From contig NZ_NSKH01000002.1 of NCBI RefSeq assembly GCF_003144095.1, positions 383,024-447,023 on the forward strand: a stretch of DNA of 64,000 nucleotides. Direction: 5' to 3'. The stretch is from Streptomyces sp. ICBB 8177. Its GTDB lineage: Bacteria; Actinomycetota; Actinomycetes; Streptomycetales; Streptomycetaceae. Under the pieces are notes generated by a model that worked only from the letters and a program-made list of their open reading frames with translations, was not told the origin of the DNA and did not search any database. Shown one piece after another: positions 16,583 through 24,017 of this stretch (positions within the stretch are counted from its first letter, which is position 1; the number at the start of each line of letters is the position of its first letter). The position numbers and the translations under genes were made by a program.

Positions 16583-17184
16583 CAGGCCATCCATTGCAGG
16601 GTCATCGCTATCGAGTCGAAGAGCTTCACCAGTGCTTCGGCCAGCGGCTCCATCGGGGTGGAGAAGGACAGCAGCAGGTGCGCCTCGGTGTCCGGGACCG
16701 CGACCTGGAAGTCGACGTGGGTGACGGGGAGTTTGTTGCCGTCCGGGTCGTCGGCCTCCGGTACGCGGCGGTGGCGGGTGCGCAACGCGGGCCCGGCGAG
16801 CGGCAGTTCGACCATCCGCACGTCCTCGCCCGCCGCCCCCTTCGCGACGCCGAGCCGCTCCAGGTCCGCGCCGCCGGCCGGGGCGGGCAGCAGGGTGACG
16901 ACGAGCCCGGCGGACAGCGGGACGCCGTCCACCGACAGCATCGACAGGTACATCTCGACGCCGCCGCGCGCGTGCGCGGCCCTGGCCTGCTCGCACAGCC
17001 GCTCGGCCACGTTCATGCGCAGCTGCGGGGTGCCCGCGGTGCCCCGGAAGGCCCGGTTGACCAGCTTGTCGATCCGGTGCGGCCAGCGCTCCGGGTCCAA
17101 GGCGATCCGCTCCCAGCCCTCGGGCACGGCGAGCCTGAAGTCGGTTGGCGGGGCGGGGGGCCCGGCGGAGTCGTGCGTGATCAC
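16582..17184 (-). CDS. Unknown protein, Mog1/PsbP-like layout (operon gene 4)
   Basis: The 200-aa product starts at a GTG inside the stop of the gene before it (GTGA, 17181-17184). It reads FRLAVPEGWERIALDPERW at the front, an alpha-helical middle with MNVAERLCEQARAAHARGGV, and ends LSFSTPMEPLAEALVKLFDS. That front and that final helix are the pattern of Mog1/PsbP/DUF1795-type folds. No export signal is present. It is similar in layout to the next gene, so the two look like a tandem duplication that has since diverged. The role may be chaperone-like or structural for the secreted protein of the operon, which is inference from position only. Confidence 0.6.
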   Translation of the reverse strand: MITHDSAGPPAPPTDFRLAVPEGWERIALDPERWPHRIDKLVNRAFRGTAGTPQLRMNVAERLCEQARAAHARGGVEMYLSMLSVDGVPLSAGLVVTLLPAPAGGADLERLGVAKGAAGEDVRMVELPLAGPALRTRHRRVPEADDPDGNKLPVTHVDFQVAVPDTEAHLLLSFSTPMEPLAEALVKLFDSIAMTLQWMA

Positions 17185-18233
17185 TTTGTGTGGGTCTTCC
17201 TTCTGCGCGCGGCGGCGATGGCCCACACCGGGGCCGCCAGGAGCGCCACGAGGGCGGCGACGGCGACACCGCCGCTGATGTCGACGTTGTTGCCGGACGA
17301 CGTCCCGAAGCGGGGACCGTACCAGCCGGACGGGTCGTAGACGACGGTCGCGGTCGTGCCGATCGCGGTGGTGCAGGTGCTGTCGTTGCTCTCGGTCCGC
17401 TGGACCGACCCGTTGGGCAGGCGCACCTTGCAGTACTGGACCTTGTGCCCGTGCGACCAGGTCGTCATCGGCGCGACGACGGTGGCCTGCGCCTGCACGC
17501 CGCGAGCGGCGAGGTACCAGTCCTGAGTGCGGAACGGCACCATGGCGGCGATGACCACGAAGGAGATCAGGAGCATCGCTCTGGCCGCTCCCGATCCCGG
17601 CGAGGAACGGATCTTCCTGTTCGCCCACGAGAGGACGATGGCGAAGTAGAGCAGTGCCACGATGATCGCCAACGCGCCGATCCACACGGTCAGTACCGCA
17701 CACAGCACGAGCCCGACGAGCGCGGTGGCCAGCGTGATCAGCCATCCGGACACGATCGCGCGGGCTCCGGGGCCGTCCGGATGGCCTTCGGTCAGGTAAC
17801 GGATCCGCTTGGCCTCGCGCCGCCTGGGCGACTGTCCCGGTGCCCCCAGCACATCGGTGTGCTCGACCAGCAGCCTGCGTAGATAACTCATGCCGTATCC
17901 GGTTTCACACAACGTGCGCAACTTGTCGATGCTGAAGCCGGTGGCGGCGGCCAGCCGTTCGCGGTTTTCCTCCGACAGCGAGTCCAGCAACGCGGCTGTG
18001 GTCCCGTCGTCGGGCGCTTCCTCCTCTGGGAACATCGTGAGCATGTTCCGCGCGTGCTGAGCGCCATCCCTGGAGGCTCCCATCTCGCGCAGCTTGTCTG
18101 CCGAGTAACCGCCCATCTCAAGCATCTTGAGGTGGACCTCGGAGGTCGAAGCGAGAAGCTCGTCGATCGAGGGGAGAGGGGTCTTCTTACGCACGGGTGC
18201 GCTCCACTTCGGAGGCCGGGAGTCTCTGATCAC
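17181..18233 (-). CDS. Membrane protein with repeated helical N-domain (operon gene 3)
   Basis: The 350-aa protein has a cytoplasmic N-terminus with an internal repeat: GYSADKLREMGASRDGAQHA near residue 43 and GFSIDKLRTLCETGYGMSYL near 98. Four membrane segments follow: ~158-175 and ~180-200, one near 218-235, and one at the C-terminus (VAVAALVALLAAPVWAIAAA). Between the last two lies an extracellular domain with two Cys (QYCKVRLP and DSTCTTAIG) that could form a disulfide and resembles DUF3592-type domains. It starts 17 bp after the secreted-protein gene and overlaps the next gene by four bases. It could be an immunity or anchoring partner. Confidence 0.62.
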   Translation of the reverse strand: MIRDSRPPKWSAPVRKKTPLPSIDELLASTSEVHLKMLEMGGYSADKLREMGASRDGAQHARNMLTMFPEEEAPDDGTTAALLDSLSEENRERLAAATGFSIDKLRTLCETGYGMSYLRRLLVEHTDVLGAPGQSPRRREAKRIRYLTEGHPDGPGARAIVSGWLITLATALVGLVLCAVLTVWIGALAIIVALLYFAIVLSWANRKIRSSPGSGAARAMLLISFVVIAAMVPFRTQDWYLAARGVQAQATVVAPMTTWSHGHKVQYCKVRLPNGSVQRTESNDSTCTTAIGTTATVVYDPSGWYGPRFGTSSGNNVDISGGVAVAALVALLAAPVWAIAAARRRKTHTK

Positions 18234-18250
18234 GTCGGTCTGCGATCCGG

Positions 18251-19672
18251 TCAGCCGTCCTGGGGGACCCAGTGGCCGTTGAGCCCGGGGATGCCGTTCG
18301 CCCCGACCCCGGGTATGGACTTGACACCGAGATCGCCGAACACGTTGGGGCCAGTGATCCAGTTGGACGGCTCGTTGGTCGCCTGCAGGTTGGCCCAGCC
18401 CGCCAGCAGAGGGCCGGCCTGGCTTGAGAAGTAGGCGATGCCACCCTTGATGGCAGCGGTCTTGAACGGCGAGCTGGCGACCTCCGGGAGCGTTCGTGCG
18501 GGGTTCAGTGTCTTGAAGTACGTGGACACCGCCTCCGCCGACTCCCCACGGGCAGCCTTGATCGCGTCGATGTAGACCTTCGGGTTGAGCGCCTTGCCGG
18601 CCATGGACTTGAGATTGGGCAGCAGCTTGACCGGGTTCTCCTTCAGCGAGTTCATTGCGTCGAGGGCCTTGTCCATCTCCGCTCCCTTGACGGAACGGAC
18701 GACATCCCAGGCTTCCTCGCTGCTGATGCCAAGGCTCTTCAGCGATTCGACCGTCCGGCCGGCTTCCTGCATCGTGTCGATGCCACGTGCCGCGACCTCA
18801 GCTGTCTTGGCGCCCTCGCCGAGTATGCGTCCCGCGCCGAACGACAGCACACCCACCACGTCGATCGCCACGTCGAGCCAGGTCCCCTTGCCGTCCAGCG
18901 CGGAGACCGTGTCGCAGACCAGGGCGACCACCGACGCGATCGCGGCGAGCGCGCCCAGCACCTCGCCCAACACCGGCACCCACGACAGCAGCAGCGCGGC
19001 CACGCCGAGGAACGCGGCGGCCACGCCCGCCCAGTGGCCGATGTCGGCCACCAGGTCCTGCCAGCCGTCCCACCAGTGGTGCGGCGGGTTCTTCAGCCCG
19101 TCGTTGTCGATGGCGTCGCGGATCGCCTGGGCGGCGTTGTGCGCCTGGGTGTCGCGGGAGTCGAGGACGCCGCCGAGCTTGTTCTGCCAGGTGGTCAGGT
19201 CGCCCTCGGACTGCTGCTTCTGGCTGTGCAGCTGCTTCAGGTCCGCAGCGCTGGTGTGGGACGGCGCGTTGGTGATCTTCTTCTGGTTGGCGTTGTCCTC
19301 GTCGTAGGCGGTCTTGAGCTTGCCCAGGATGCTCTTGGCCTCGGCCTGGAGGCTCTCCAGCTCCCCGGCCCAGCCCTTGCCCGAGATCGAGGTGCCCAGG
19401 GCCGAGGCGGCGGCCGCGTACCGCTTCTGGGACTTGGCCAGCAGGTCGGCGGTGTCACCCACCTTCTTCTGGAACGCGCGTCCGGCGTCGGAGTCCCAGC
19501 CGGTGCCGTCGACCAGGTTGCGCAGGTTGCCCGCCTGCGTCTCGATCATGGAGGCGATGTCCTGCATCTTCTTGCCGAGGATCGCCACCTCGTAAGGGTC
19601 GCCGGGGACGAGCTTCGGGTCGTCGTAGCGGACGGTGTCCCAGTCGATGCCGGAGAAGTCGTGGTGGCTCAC
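18251..19672 (-). CDS. Type VII-like secreted protein, large (operon gene 2)
   Basis: The 473-aa product starts at a GTG inside the stop of the WXG100-like gene (GTGA, 19669-19672). Its first ~180 residues form a long helical hairpin with GWDSDAGRAFQKKV, the W-x-x-x-x-G-x-x-F turn of type VII targets. Next come HHWWDGWQDLVADIGHW and two hydrophobic helices (residues ~215-260). The remainder (~300-473) is a helical and then Pro/Gly-rich domain ending GIPGLNGHWVPQDG. This is the architecture of actinobacterial LXG/WXG effectors. I see no recognisable toxin motif in the C-terminus, so its activity is unknown. Confidence 0.7.
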   Translation of the reverse strand: MSHHDFSGIDWDTVRYDDPKLVPGDPYEVAILGKKMQDIASMIETQAGNLRNLVDGTGWDSDAGRAFQKKVGDTADLLAKSQKRYAAAASALGTSISGKGWAGELESLQAEAKSILGKLKTAYDEDNANQKKITNAPSHTSAADLKQLHSQKQQSEGDLTTWQNKLGGVLDSRDTQAHNAAQAIRDAIDNDGLKNPPHHWWDGWQDLVADIGHWAGVAAAFLGVAALLLSWVPVLGEVLGALAAIASVVALVCDTVSALDGKGTWLDVAIDVVGVLSFGAGRILGEGAKTAEVAARGIDTMQEAGRTVESLKSLGISSEEAWDVVRSVKGAEMDKALDAMNSLKENPVKLLPNLKSMAGKALNPKVYIDAIKAARGESAEAVSTYFKTLNPARTLPEVASSPFKTAAIKGGIAYFSSQAGPLLAGWANLQATNEPSNWITGPNVFGDLGVKSIPGVGANGIPGLNGHWVPQDG

Positions 19673-19992
19673 TTCGCGGCTCCGCCCTTGCCCTCGGCGC
19701 TCTTCTCGGCCTTCAGCAGCGCGCTCGCCAGGTGGCTGTCGACACCGTCGTAGGTCTCGGCGGCCTTGGTCACGCAGGTGCCGAGGTCCTGGAGGTTCTT
19801 GCACAGCTCGTCGCGCTTCTTGGACCAGTCGGTGCTGAAGTCGCCGAGCGCGTCGGACAGTTCGCCCGAACCGAGGTAGCCGCTGAAGGAGTTCACCAGG
19901 TCGCTGCCGTGCTCGAAGTCGGACCGCAGCGTGGCCATCGTGCTGCCCATCGTCCGCAGTTCGTTCGTATCGACCTTGATATGACCGCCCAT
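19669..19992 (-). CDS. WXG100-like type VII secretion partner (operon gene 1)
   Basis: The 107-aa protein has the size and two-helix layout of ESX/WXG100 proteins: TNELRTMGSTMATLRSDFEH, a turn around GSGELSDALGDF, and TDWSKKRDELCKNLQDLGTC followed by a third short helix. The strict WXG triplet is replaced by a Gly-rich turn, which is common in Streptomyces members. It should pair with the N-terminal hairpin of the downstream 473-aa protein. The ATG at 19992 has GGGGGA six bases upstream and heads a five-gene minus-strand operon with overlapping stops and starts at three of its four junctions. No EccC-type ATPase or EccD is encoded in the window. Confidence 0.72.
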   Translation of the reverse strand: MGGHIKVDTNELRTMGSTMATLRSDFEHGSDLVNSFSGYLGSGELSDALGDFSTDWSKKRDELCKNLQDLGTCVTKAAETYDGVDSHLASALLKAEKSAEGKGGAAK

Positions 19993-20169
19993 GCGCGTCC
20001 CCCGTTGTCTCGTCCGACCGGTTCAAGCCCCCCGATCCTGGCAAGCGGGCCGTGGGGCGAGCAACCTGGGGGTCGGCTCGACGTGTGAGGATGATGTGTT
20101 TTTACGAAGGCTTTGTCGTCCCGGCGGTGCGGGCGGCGCTCCCGACGACGCGGCGGCGCTCACGGCGGC

Positions 20170-20305
20170 CCCGAGGCGGCGGCGGGACCACGGCGGCCTT
20201 GTCGGTCCCGAGGCGGCCGCGAGACCACGGCGGCCTGTCGGCCCTGTTGTGTACGCTTGAGGCATGAGCACGCCTGTTGCGTACGCTTGAGGCATGAGCA
20301 CGCCT
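20170..20305. repeat. Two adjacent short tandem duplications
   Basis: A ~37-bp unit beginning CCCGAGGCGGC occurs at 20170-20206 and again, with several changes, at 20207-20242. Immediately after it a 30-bp unit (GTTGTGTACGCTTGAGGCAT...) occurs at 20246-20275 and at 20276-20305 with one mismatch. The 30-bp unit includes the start codon of the small gene at 20294, so a second ATG at 20264 opens an eight-codon mini-frame (MSTPVAYA) that stops just before the real start. Confidence 0.75.
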
Positions 20306-20476
20306 CCGACCCCCGCCGAGCCCTCGGAACCGGGTCCCTCCGCGCTGGTCTTCGACGATCCGCTGGACCGGCCCGCCGCCGACGACACCGATCAGGCGTG
20401 GGGCGAGCGGCCGGGCGGCGACGCGGCGGCCGATCTCGCCCGTTTCCTGGACGAGAAGCCGCCGCACCACCTGTGA
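20294..20476 (+). CDS. Small acidic Pro-rich hypothetical protein (60 aa)
   Basis: The frame encodes MSTPPTPAEPSEPGPSALVF followed by acidic and Ala-rich sequence ending LARFLDEKPPHHL. The composition suggests a disordered, soluble protein. No family is recognised. The start codon is within the second copy of a 30-bp tandem duplication, and the nearest purine run (GAGG) is only one base from the ATG, so the exact start is uncertain. It is convergent with mscL, 14 bp away. Third-position GC fits a real gene. Confidence 0.45.
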   Translation: MSTPPTPAEPSEPGPSALVFDDPLDRPAADDTDQAWGERPGGDAAADLARFLDEKPPHHL

Positions 20477-20490
20477 GCCCGTGCGCCCGG

Positions 20491-21000
20491 CTAGGCGTCC
20501 TGCCCGCCGCGCGGCTCCACCAGCGTCTCGCGCCCGTCGCGCTGGCGTACCACCAGCGCGTCGCGGATCTCCCGCAGCAGCACGATCTCGGCGGCCTCGG
20601 ACTCCGCCTGGCTCTGCGCCTGCTCCTGCTCGGCCTTGGCGTTGCGCGCCGCGCGCATGGCGAGGAAGCGGGCCATCGGCGCGACCATCAGGAAGTACAC
20701 GACGCCCGCGGTGATCAGGAAGTTCAGCGCCGAGCCCAGCACCGAGCCCCAGGCCAGGGTGACGCCGTGTCCCGCGATGCACGGACCCTTCAGACAGGAC
20801 TTGTAGTTGTCCAGGTCGGTGGTGCCGAACGCGCCCACCACCGGGTTGATGATCCCCTTGACGACGGAGTTCACCACCCCGGTGAACGCGGCGCCGATCA
20901 CCACCGCGACCGCCAGGTCCACGACGTTGCCCCGCATCAGGAACGCCTTGAACCCGGCCATCAGCCCGGGCGGCCTGCCGCTTCCGTTCTCCGTACTCAC
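20491..21000 (-). CDS. mscL: Large-conductance mechanosensitive channel
   Basis: The 169-aa protein contains GFKAFLMRGNVVDLAVAVVIGAAFTGVV, the amphipathic N-helix and pore-lining TM1 of MscL. It also has a loop with an unusual two-Cys segment (YKSCLKGPCIAGHG), TM2 (LNFLITAGVVYFLMVAPMARF) and a charged cytoplasmic helix with Glu/Gln repeats. MscL forms a pentameric membrane pore opened by tension, releasing solutes on hypo-osmotic shock. The GTG at 21000 was chosen; a longer frame from 21081 adds a non-homologous leader. The C-terminus is longer than in E. coli (136 aa), as usual in actinobacteria. Confidence 0.9.
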   Translation of the reverse strand: MSTENGSGRPPGLMAGFKAFLMRGNVVDLAVAVVIGAAFTGVVNSVVKGIINPVVGAFGTTDLDNYKSCLKGPCIAGHGVTLAWGSVLGSALNFLITAGVVYFLMVAPMARFLAMRAARNAKAEQEQAQSQAESEAAEIVLLREIRDALVVRQRDGRETLVEPRGGQDA

Positions 21001-21055
21001 TGCTGAGAAATCCCTCGTGTCCGCTGGTGTCGTGGGTGCCGGCCGCCCCGGCGGC

Positions 21056-21913
21056 TCACGCCACGGGCAGACCGGTGTCAAGACCGTCCAACGCGTGAGC
21101 GCACAAACAGTCGCGGTCGGCGGCGGACGGAAGCGCGCCCACCACGTCGAACAGTACGGTCCGCAGCCTTCCCACGTTGTCCGCGAACACCCGCAGGACC
21201 TCCTCGTGGGAGACCCCCTCGCCGGTCTCGGCCCCCGCGTCCAGGTCGGTGACCAGCGTCAACGACGTGTAGCACAGGCCGAGTTCGCGGGCGAGCACCG
21301 CCTCGGGATGCCCCGTCATGCCGACCACCGACCAGCCCTGTGACGCGTGCCACACCGACTCGGCGCGGGTCGAGAAGCGCGGCCCCTCGACCACCACCAG
21401 CGTCCCGCCGTCCACCGCGTCCCAGCCGCCCGCCCGCGCGGTGCGCACCGCGATCCGGCGCCCGACCGGGCAGTACGGGTCGGCGAAGGCCACGTGCACG
21501 ACATTGGGCACCGTGCCGTCCGGCAGCGCCTCGCCGTCGTAGTAGGTCTGCCGGCGCTGCTTGGTGCGGTCCACCAGCTGGTCGGGGACGAGCAGCGTGC
21601 CGGGCCCGAACTCGGGGCGCAGGCCGCCGACCGCGCACGGCCCGAGGACCTGGGTGACGCCGAGCGAGCGCAGCGCCCAGAGGTTGGCGCGGTAGTTGAT
21701 GCGGTGCGGCGGCAGGTGGTGCTTGCGGCCGTGCCGGGGCAGGAAGGCCACCTGGCGTCCGGCGACCTCGCCGACGAAGACCGAGTCGCTGGGCGGGCCG
21801 TAGGGCGTCTCGACGACGACCTCGGTCACGTCGTCCAGGAAGGAGTAGAAGCCGGAGCCGCCGATGACCCCGATCCCGGCCAGCGGGGCCGGTGCGCTGC
21901 TGCGTGACGTCAT
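21056..21913 (-). CDS. mtnP: S-methyl-5'-thioadenosine phosphorylase
   Basis: The 285-aa protein has the MTAP/PNP fold signatures: GVIGGSGFYSFLDD at the phosphate-binding N-terminus, FLPRHGRKHHLPPHRINYRANLWAL, and VVVEGPRFSTRAES followed by GMTGHPEAVLARELGLCY around residue 185. It cleaves methylthioadenosine to adenine and methylthioribose-1-phosphate in methionine salvage and polyamine by-product recycling. It lies upstream of mscL on the same strand with 55 bp between them. The ATG at 21913 gives a full-length enzyme. Confidence 0.9.
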   Translation of the reverse strand: MTSRSSAPAPLAGIGVIGGSGFYSFLDDVTEVVVETPYGPPSDSVFVGEVAGRQVAFLPRHGRKHHLPPHRINYRANLWALRSLGVTQVLGPCAVGGLRPEFGPGTLLVPDQLVDRTKQRRQTYYDGEALPDGTVPNVVHVAFADPYCPVGRRIAVRTARAGGWDAVDGGTLVVVEGPRFSTRAESVWHASQGWSVVGMTGHPEAVLARELGLCYTSLTLVTDLDAGAETGEGVSHEEVLRVFADNVGRLRTVLFDVVGALPSAADRDCLCAHALDGLDTGLPVA

Positions 21914-21946
21914 GCCGTCACCCTAACGGCGGCCCGGGCACGCCGA

Positions 21947-21976
21947 GGACCCCGCGGGGTCTGTCCCGCGGGGTCC
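21947..21976 (-). terminator. Hairpin terminator after the FmdB-type gene
   Basis: GGACCCCGCGGG (21947-21958) pairs perfectly with CCCGCGGGGTCC (21965-21976) around a six-base loop, between the end of the zinc-ribbon gene and the start of mtnP. Confidence 0.7.
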
Positions 21977-22037
21977 GTCACCAGGCCGTAAGACCCGGGG
22001 TGCGCGTGCGTGCGGTCGGGCGCGGCCGGCCCTCGGC

Positions 22038-22361
22038 TCAGGCCGCCGAGCTGCCGGAGGCGGCCGGGGCGGCGGGCTTCGACTCGCTCTTGGCGGAGGA
22101 GCTGTCCGAGGACTTGCTCTCCGAGGACTTGCTCTCCGACGAGCCCGAGCCGGCGGACTTCGCCGGGCTGCCGCTGGACGACGAGCCGCGGCTGTCGGTC
22201 CGGTAGAAGCCGGAGCCCTTGAAGACGACGCCCACCGCGGAGAACACCTTGCGCAGGCGCCCGTCGCAGCTCGGGCACACGGTCAGTGCCTCGTCGGTGA
22301 ACTTCTGCACCGCCTCGAGGCCCTCGCCGCACTCGGTGCACTGGTACTGGTAGGTCGGCAC
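22038..22361 (-). CDS. FmdB family zinc-ribbon protein (Ruc-like)
   Basis: The 107-aa protein begins MPTYQYQCTECGEGLEAVQK, with two CxxC pairs (C8/C11 and CPSC at ~29-32) forming the FmdB zinc ribbon. Then comes KGSGFYRTD and a Ser/Lys/Ala-rich disordered tail (residues ~58-107) containing repeated SKSSES units. The M. tuberculosis homologue Rv0991c (Ruc) is a redox-regulated, heat-induced chaperone located near galU-moeA, as here. The GTG at 22361 has AGGAGG upstream. A CIRCE operator lies at 22371-22397, so HrcA heat-shock control is likely. Confidence 0.85.
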   Translation of the reverse strand: MPTYQYQCTECGEGLEAVQKFTDEALTVCPSCDGRLRKVFSAVGVVFKGSGFYRTDSRGSSSSGSPAKSAGSGSSESKSSESKSSDSSSAKSESKPAAPAASGSSAA

Positions 22362-22370
22362 TTGCTCCTC

Positions 22371-22397
22371 CTGGCACTCTCACTCAATGAGTGCTAA
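22371..22397 (-). promoter_or_regulatory. CIRCE element (HrcA operator)
   Basis: On the plus strand TGGCACTC (22372-22379) is followed by nine bases and GAGTGCTAA (22389-22397). This is the CIRCE inverted repeat (TTAGCACTC-N9-GAGTGCTAA) with two mismatches at the outer end of one arm. It lies just upstream of the ribosome site of the FmdB gene, where bound HrcA would block transcription until heat shock. Confidence 0.85.
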
Positions 22398-22508
22398 CGA
22401 CGCTCAATAGTGCAGCATTCCGGCCCGTCAGTCCACTGCGGCGGGCGCACGGTGACCGAGACCACCGTCGGTGTACGGGCCGGTCCGTCCGCGGCGTCCG
22501 CGTACGGG

Positions 22509-23819
22509 TCAGAGCGCGCGCGGCGCCAGGCGGCCGCGCAGCGCCGTCAGCACGGCCAGCGCCAGCGCGGTGCCCGCCAGCGGTACCAGGAACCCGGCGC
22601 TCGCCCCGAAGCCGTCCGCCAGCCGCCCGGCGACGGTGGCCGCCGCGGCCTGGCCCAGCGCGACCGCCCCGGTCAGCCAGGTGAACGCCTCGGTGCGCGC
22701 GCCGGGCGCGACCAGGGACTCCACCAGCGTGTAGCCGGTGATCAGGGAGGGCGCGATGCACAGCCCGACCAGCAGCCCGATCGCCCCCAGCAGCGGCACG
22801 GCGTGCGCCGCCCACAGGCCCGAGCAGGCCAGCGTCAGCAGCGGATAGGCGATCAGCAGCCGCCGCCGGGGCGCCGTCTTCCAGCGGACCGCGCCGCAGG
22901 CCACGCCGGAGAGCATGTTCCCGGCCGCGAAGATCCCGTAGAGCACGCCGTTGATGCCGGGGCGCCCGATGGACTCGGTGAACGCGGTCAGCGAGACCTG
23001 CATGCCGCCGAAGACCGCGCCGATGCCCAGGAAGACCGCGATCAGCACGCGCACGCCCGGCACCGCGAGCGCCGAGCCGTGCGTGCGACCGTCGCTGTGC
23101 CCGGCCGAGCGCCGCGGGACCGGCGCGGTGCGGCGCTGGGCGGCGAACAGCAGGCCGCCCACCAGCGTCAGCGCCGCCTCCGCCAGGAGTCCCGCGGCCG
23201 GGTGGACGGAGGTGCACAGCGCGGTCGCCAGCACCGGGCCGATCACGAAGGTGAACTCGTCGGTGACCGACTCGAACGCGGCGGCCGTCGCCATCAGCGG
23301 CGAGCCCTCCAGTTTCGCGCCCCACCGGGCCCTGACCATCGGGCCGACCTGCGGCACCGAGGCACCGGCCGGGACCGCGGCCAGCAGCAGCGCCCACAGC
23401 GGGGCGTGCCCCAGCGCCAGCACGGTCAGCAGGATCACCGAGGCGGCGTGCGTGATCACGCCGGGCACCAGCACCGCGGTCTGCCCGAAGCGGTCGGCCA
23501 GCTTGCCGCTCTGCGGGGCGAACAGCGCCATGGCGACGCCGGTGACCGCCGAGACGGTGCCGGCCGAGCCGTAGGAGCCGGTGGTGTGCTGGACCAGCAG
23601 CACGATGCCGATGGTCAGCATGGCGAACGGCTGCCGGGCCGCGAAGCCGGGCAGCAGGAAGCTCAGGGCATGCGGGGTGCGCAGCAGCCGCCCGTATCCG
23701 GCGCGCGCCGTGCTGTCGTCCGCACCGGGGCCGTTCGGCAGCGCGGACAGCGCCGTCGCGCCCGGGGCCGTACCGGAGCCGTTCCGCTCGGTGTGGTTCT
23801 TCGTGACCGTGGATCCCAC
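22509..23819 (-). CDS. MFS transporter, 12-helix
   Basis: The ~436-aa product has 12 hydrophobic segments. Between helices 2 and 3 it has APQSGKLADRFGQTAVLVPG, the MFS motif A, and helix 4 holds LLAAVPAGASVPQVGPMVRARWG. It resembles actinobacterial MFS proteins of unknown substrate. A hydrophilic ~35-aa N-terminus precedes helix 1. The GTG at 23819 has GGAAAGG close upstream and was chosen over an ATG at 23918. It is on the same strand as the antiporter gene 200 bp upstream, but the gap suggests its own promoter. Confidence 0.8.
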   Translation of the reverse strand: MGSTVTKNHTERNGSGTAPGATALSALPNGPGADDSTARAGYGRLLRTPHALSFLLPGFAARQPFAMLTIGIVLLVQHTTGSYGSAGTVSAVTGVAMALFAPQSGKLADRFGQTAVLVPGVITHAASVILLTVLALGHAPLWALLLAAVPAGASVPQVGPMVRARWGAKLEGSPLMATAAAFESVTDEFTFVIGPVLATALCTSVHPAAGLLAEAALTLVGGLLFAAQRRTAPVPRRSAGHSDGRTHGSALAVPGVRVLIAVFLGIGAVFGGMQVSLTAFTESIGRPGINGVLYGIFAAGNMLSGVACGAVRWKTAPRRRLLIAYPLLTLACSGLWAAHAVPLLGAIGLLVGLCIAPSLITGYTLVESLVAPGARTEAFTWLTGAVALGQAAAATVAGRLADGFGASAGFLVPLAGTALALAVLTALRGRLAPRAL

Positions 23820-24017
23820 GGCCGGGCCTTTCCGCCGCCTGGTAGCGCCTCCCGGCTGTGTCCGGGAGCGCCGAGAGCTGTCCTCTCGCGCATGGTCCGC
23901 GGTAGATACCGGGTCCACGCCCTGAGAGACGATGCGGGGACCGGCCGCCGTGCGGTCGCGCCAGCTCTGCGTCAGGCAGAGTTGGTGGGTTTACACAACC
24001 CCGCCATGATATCGGTC

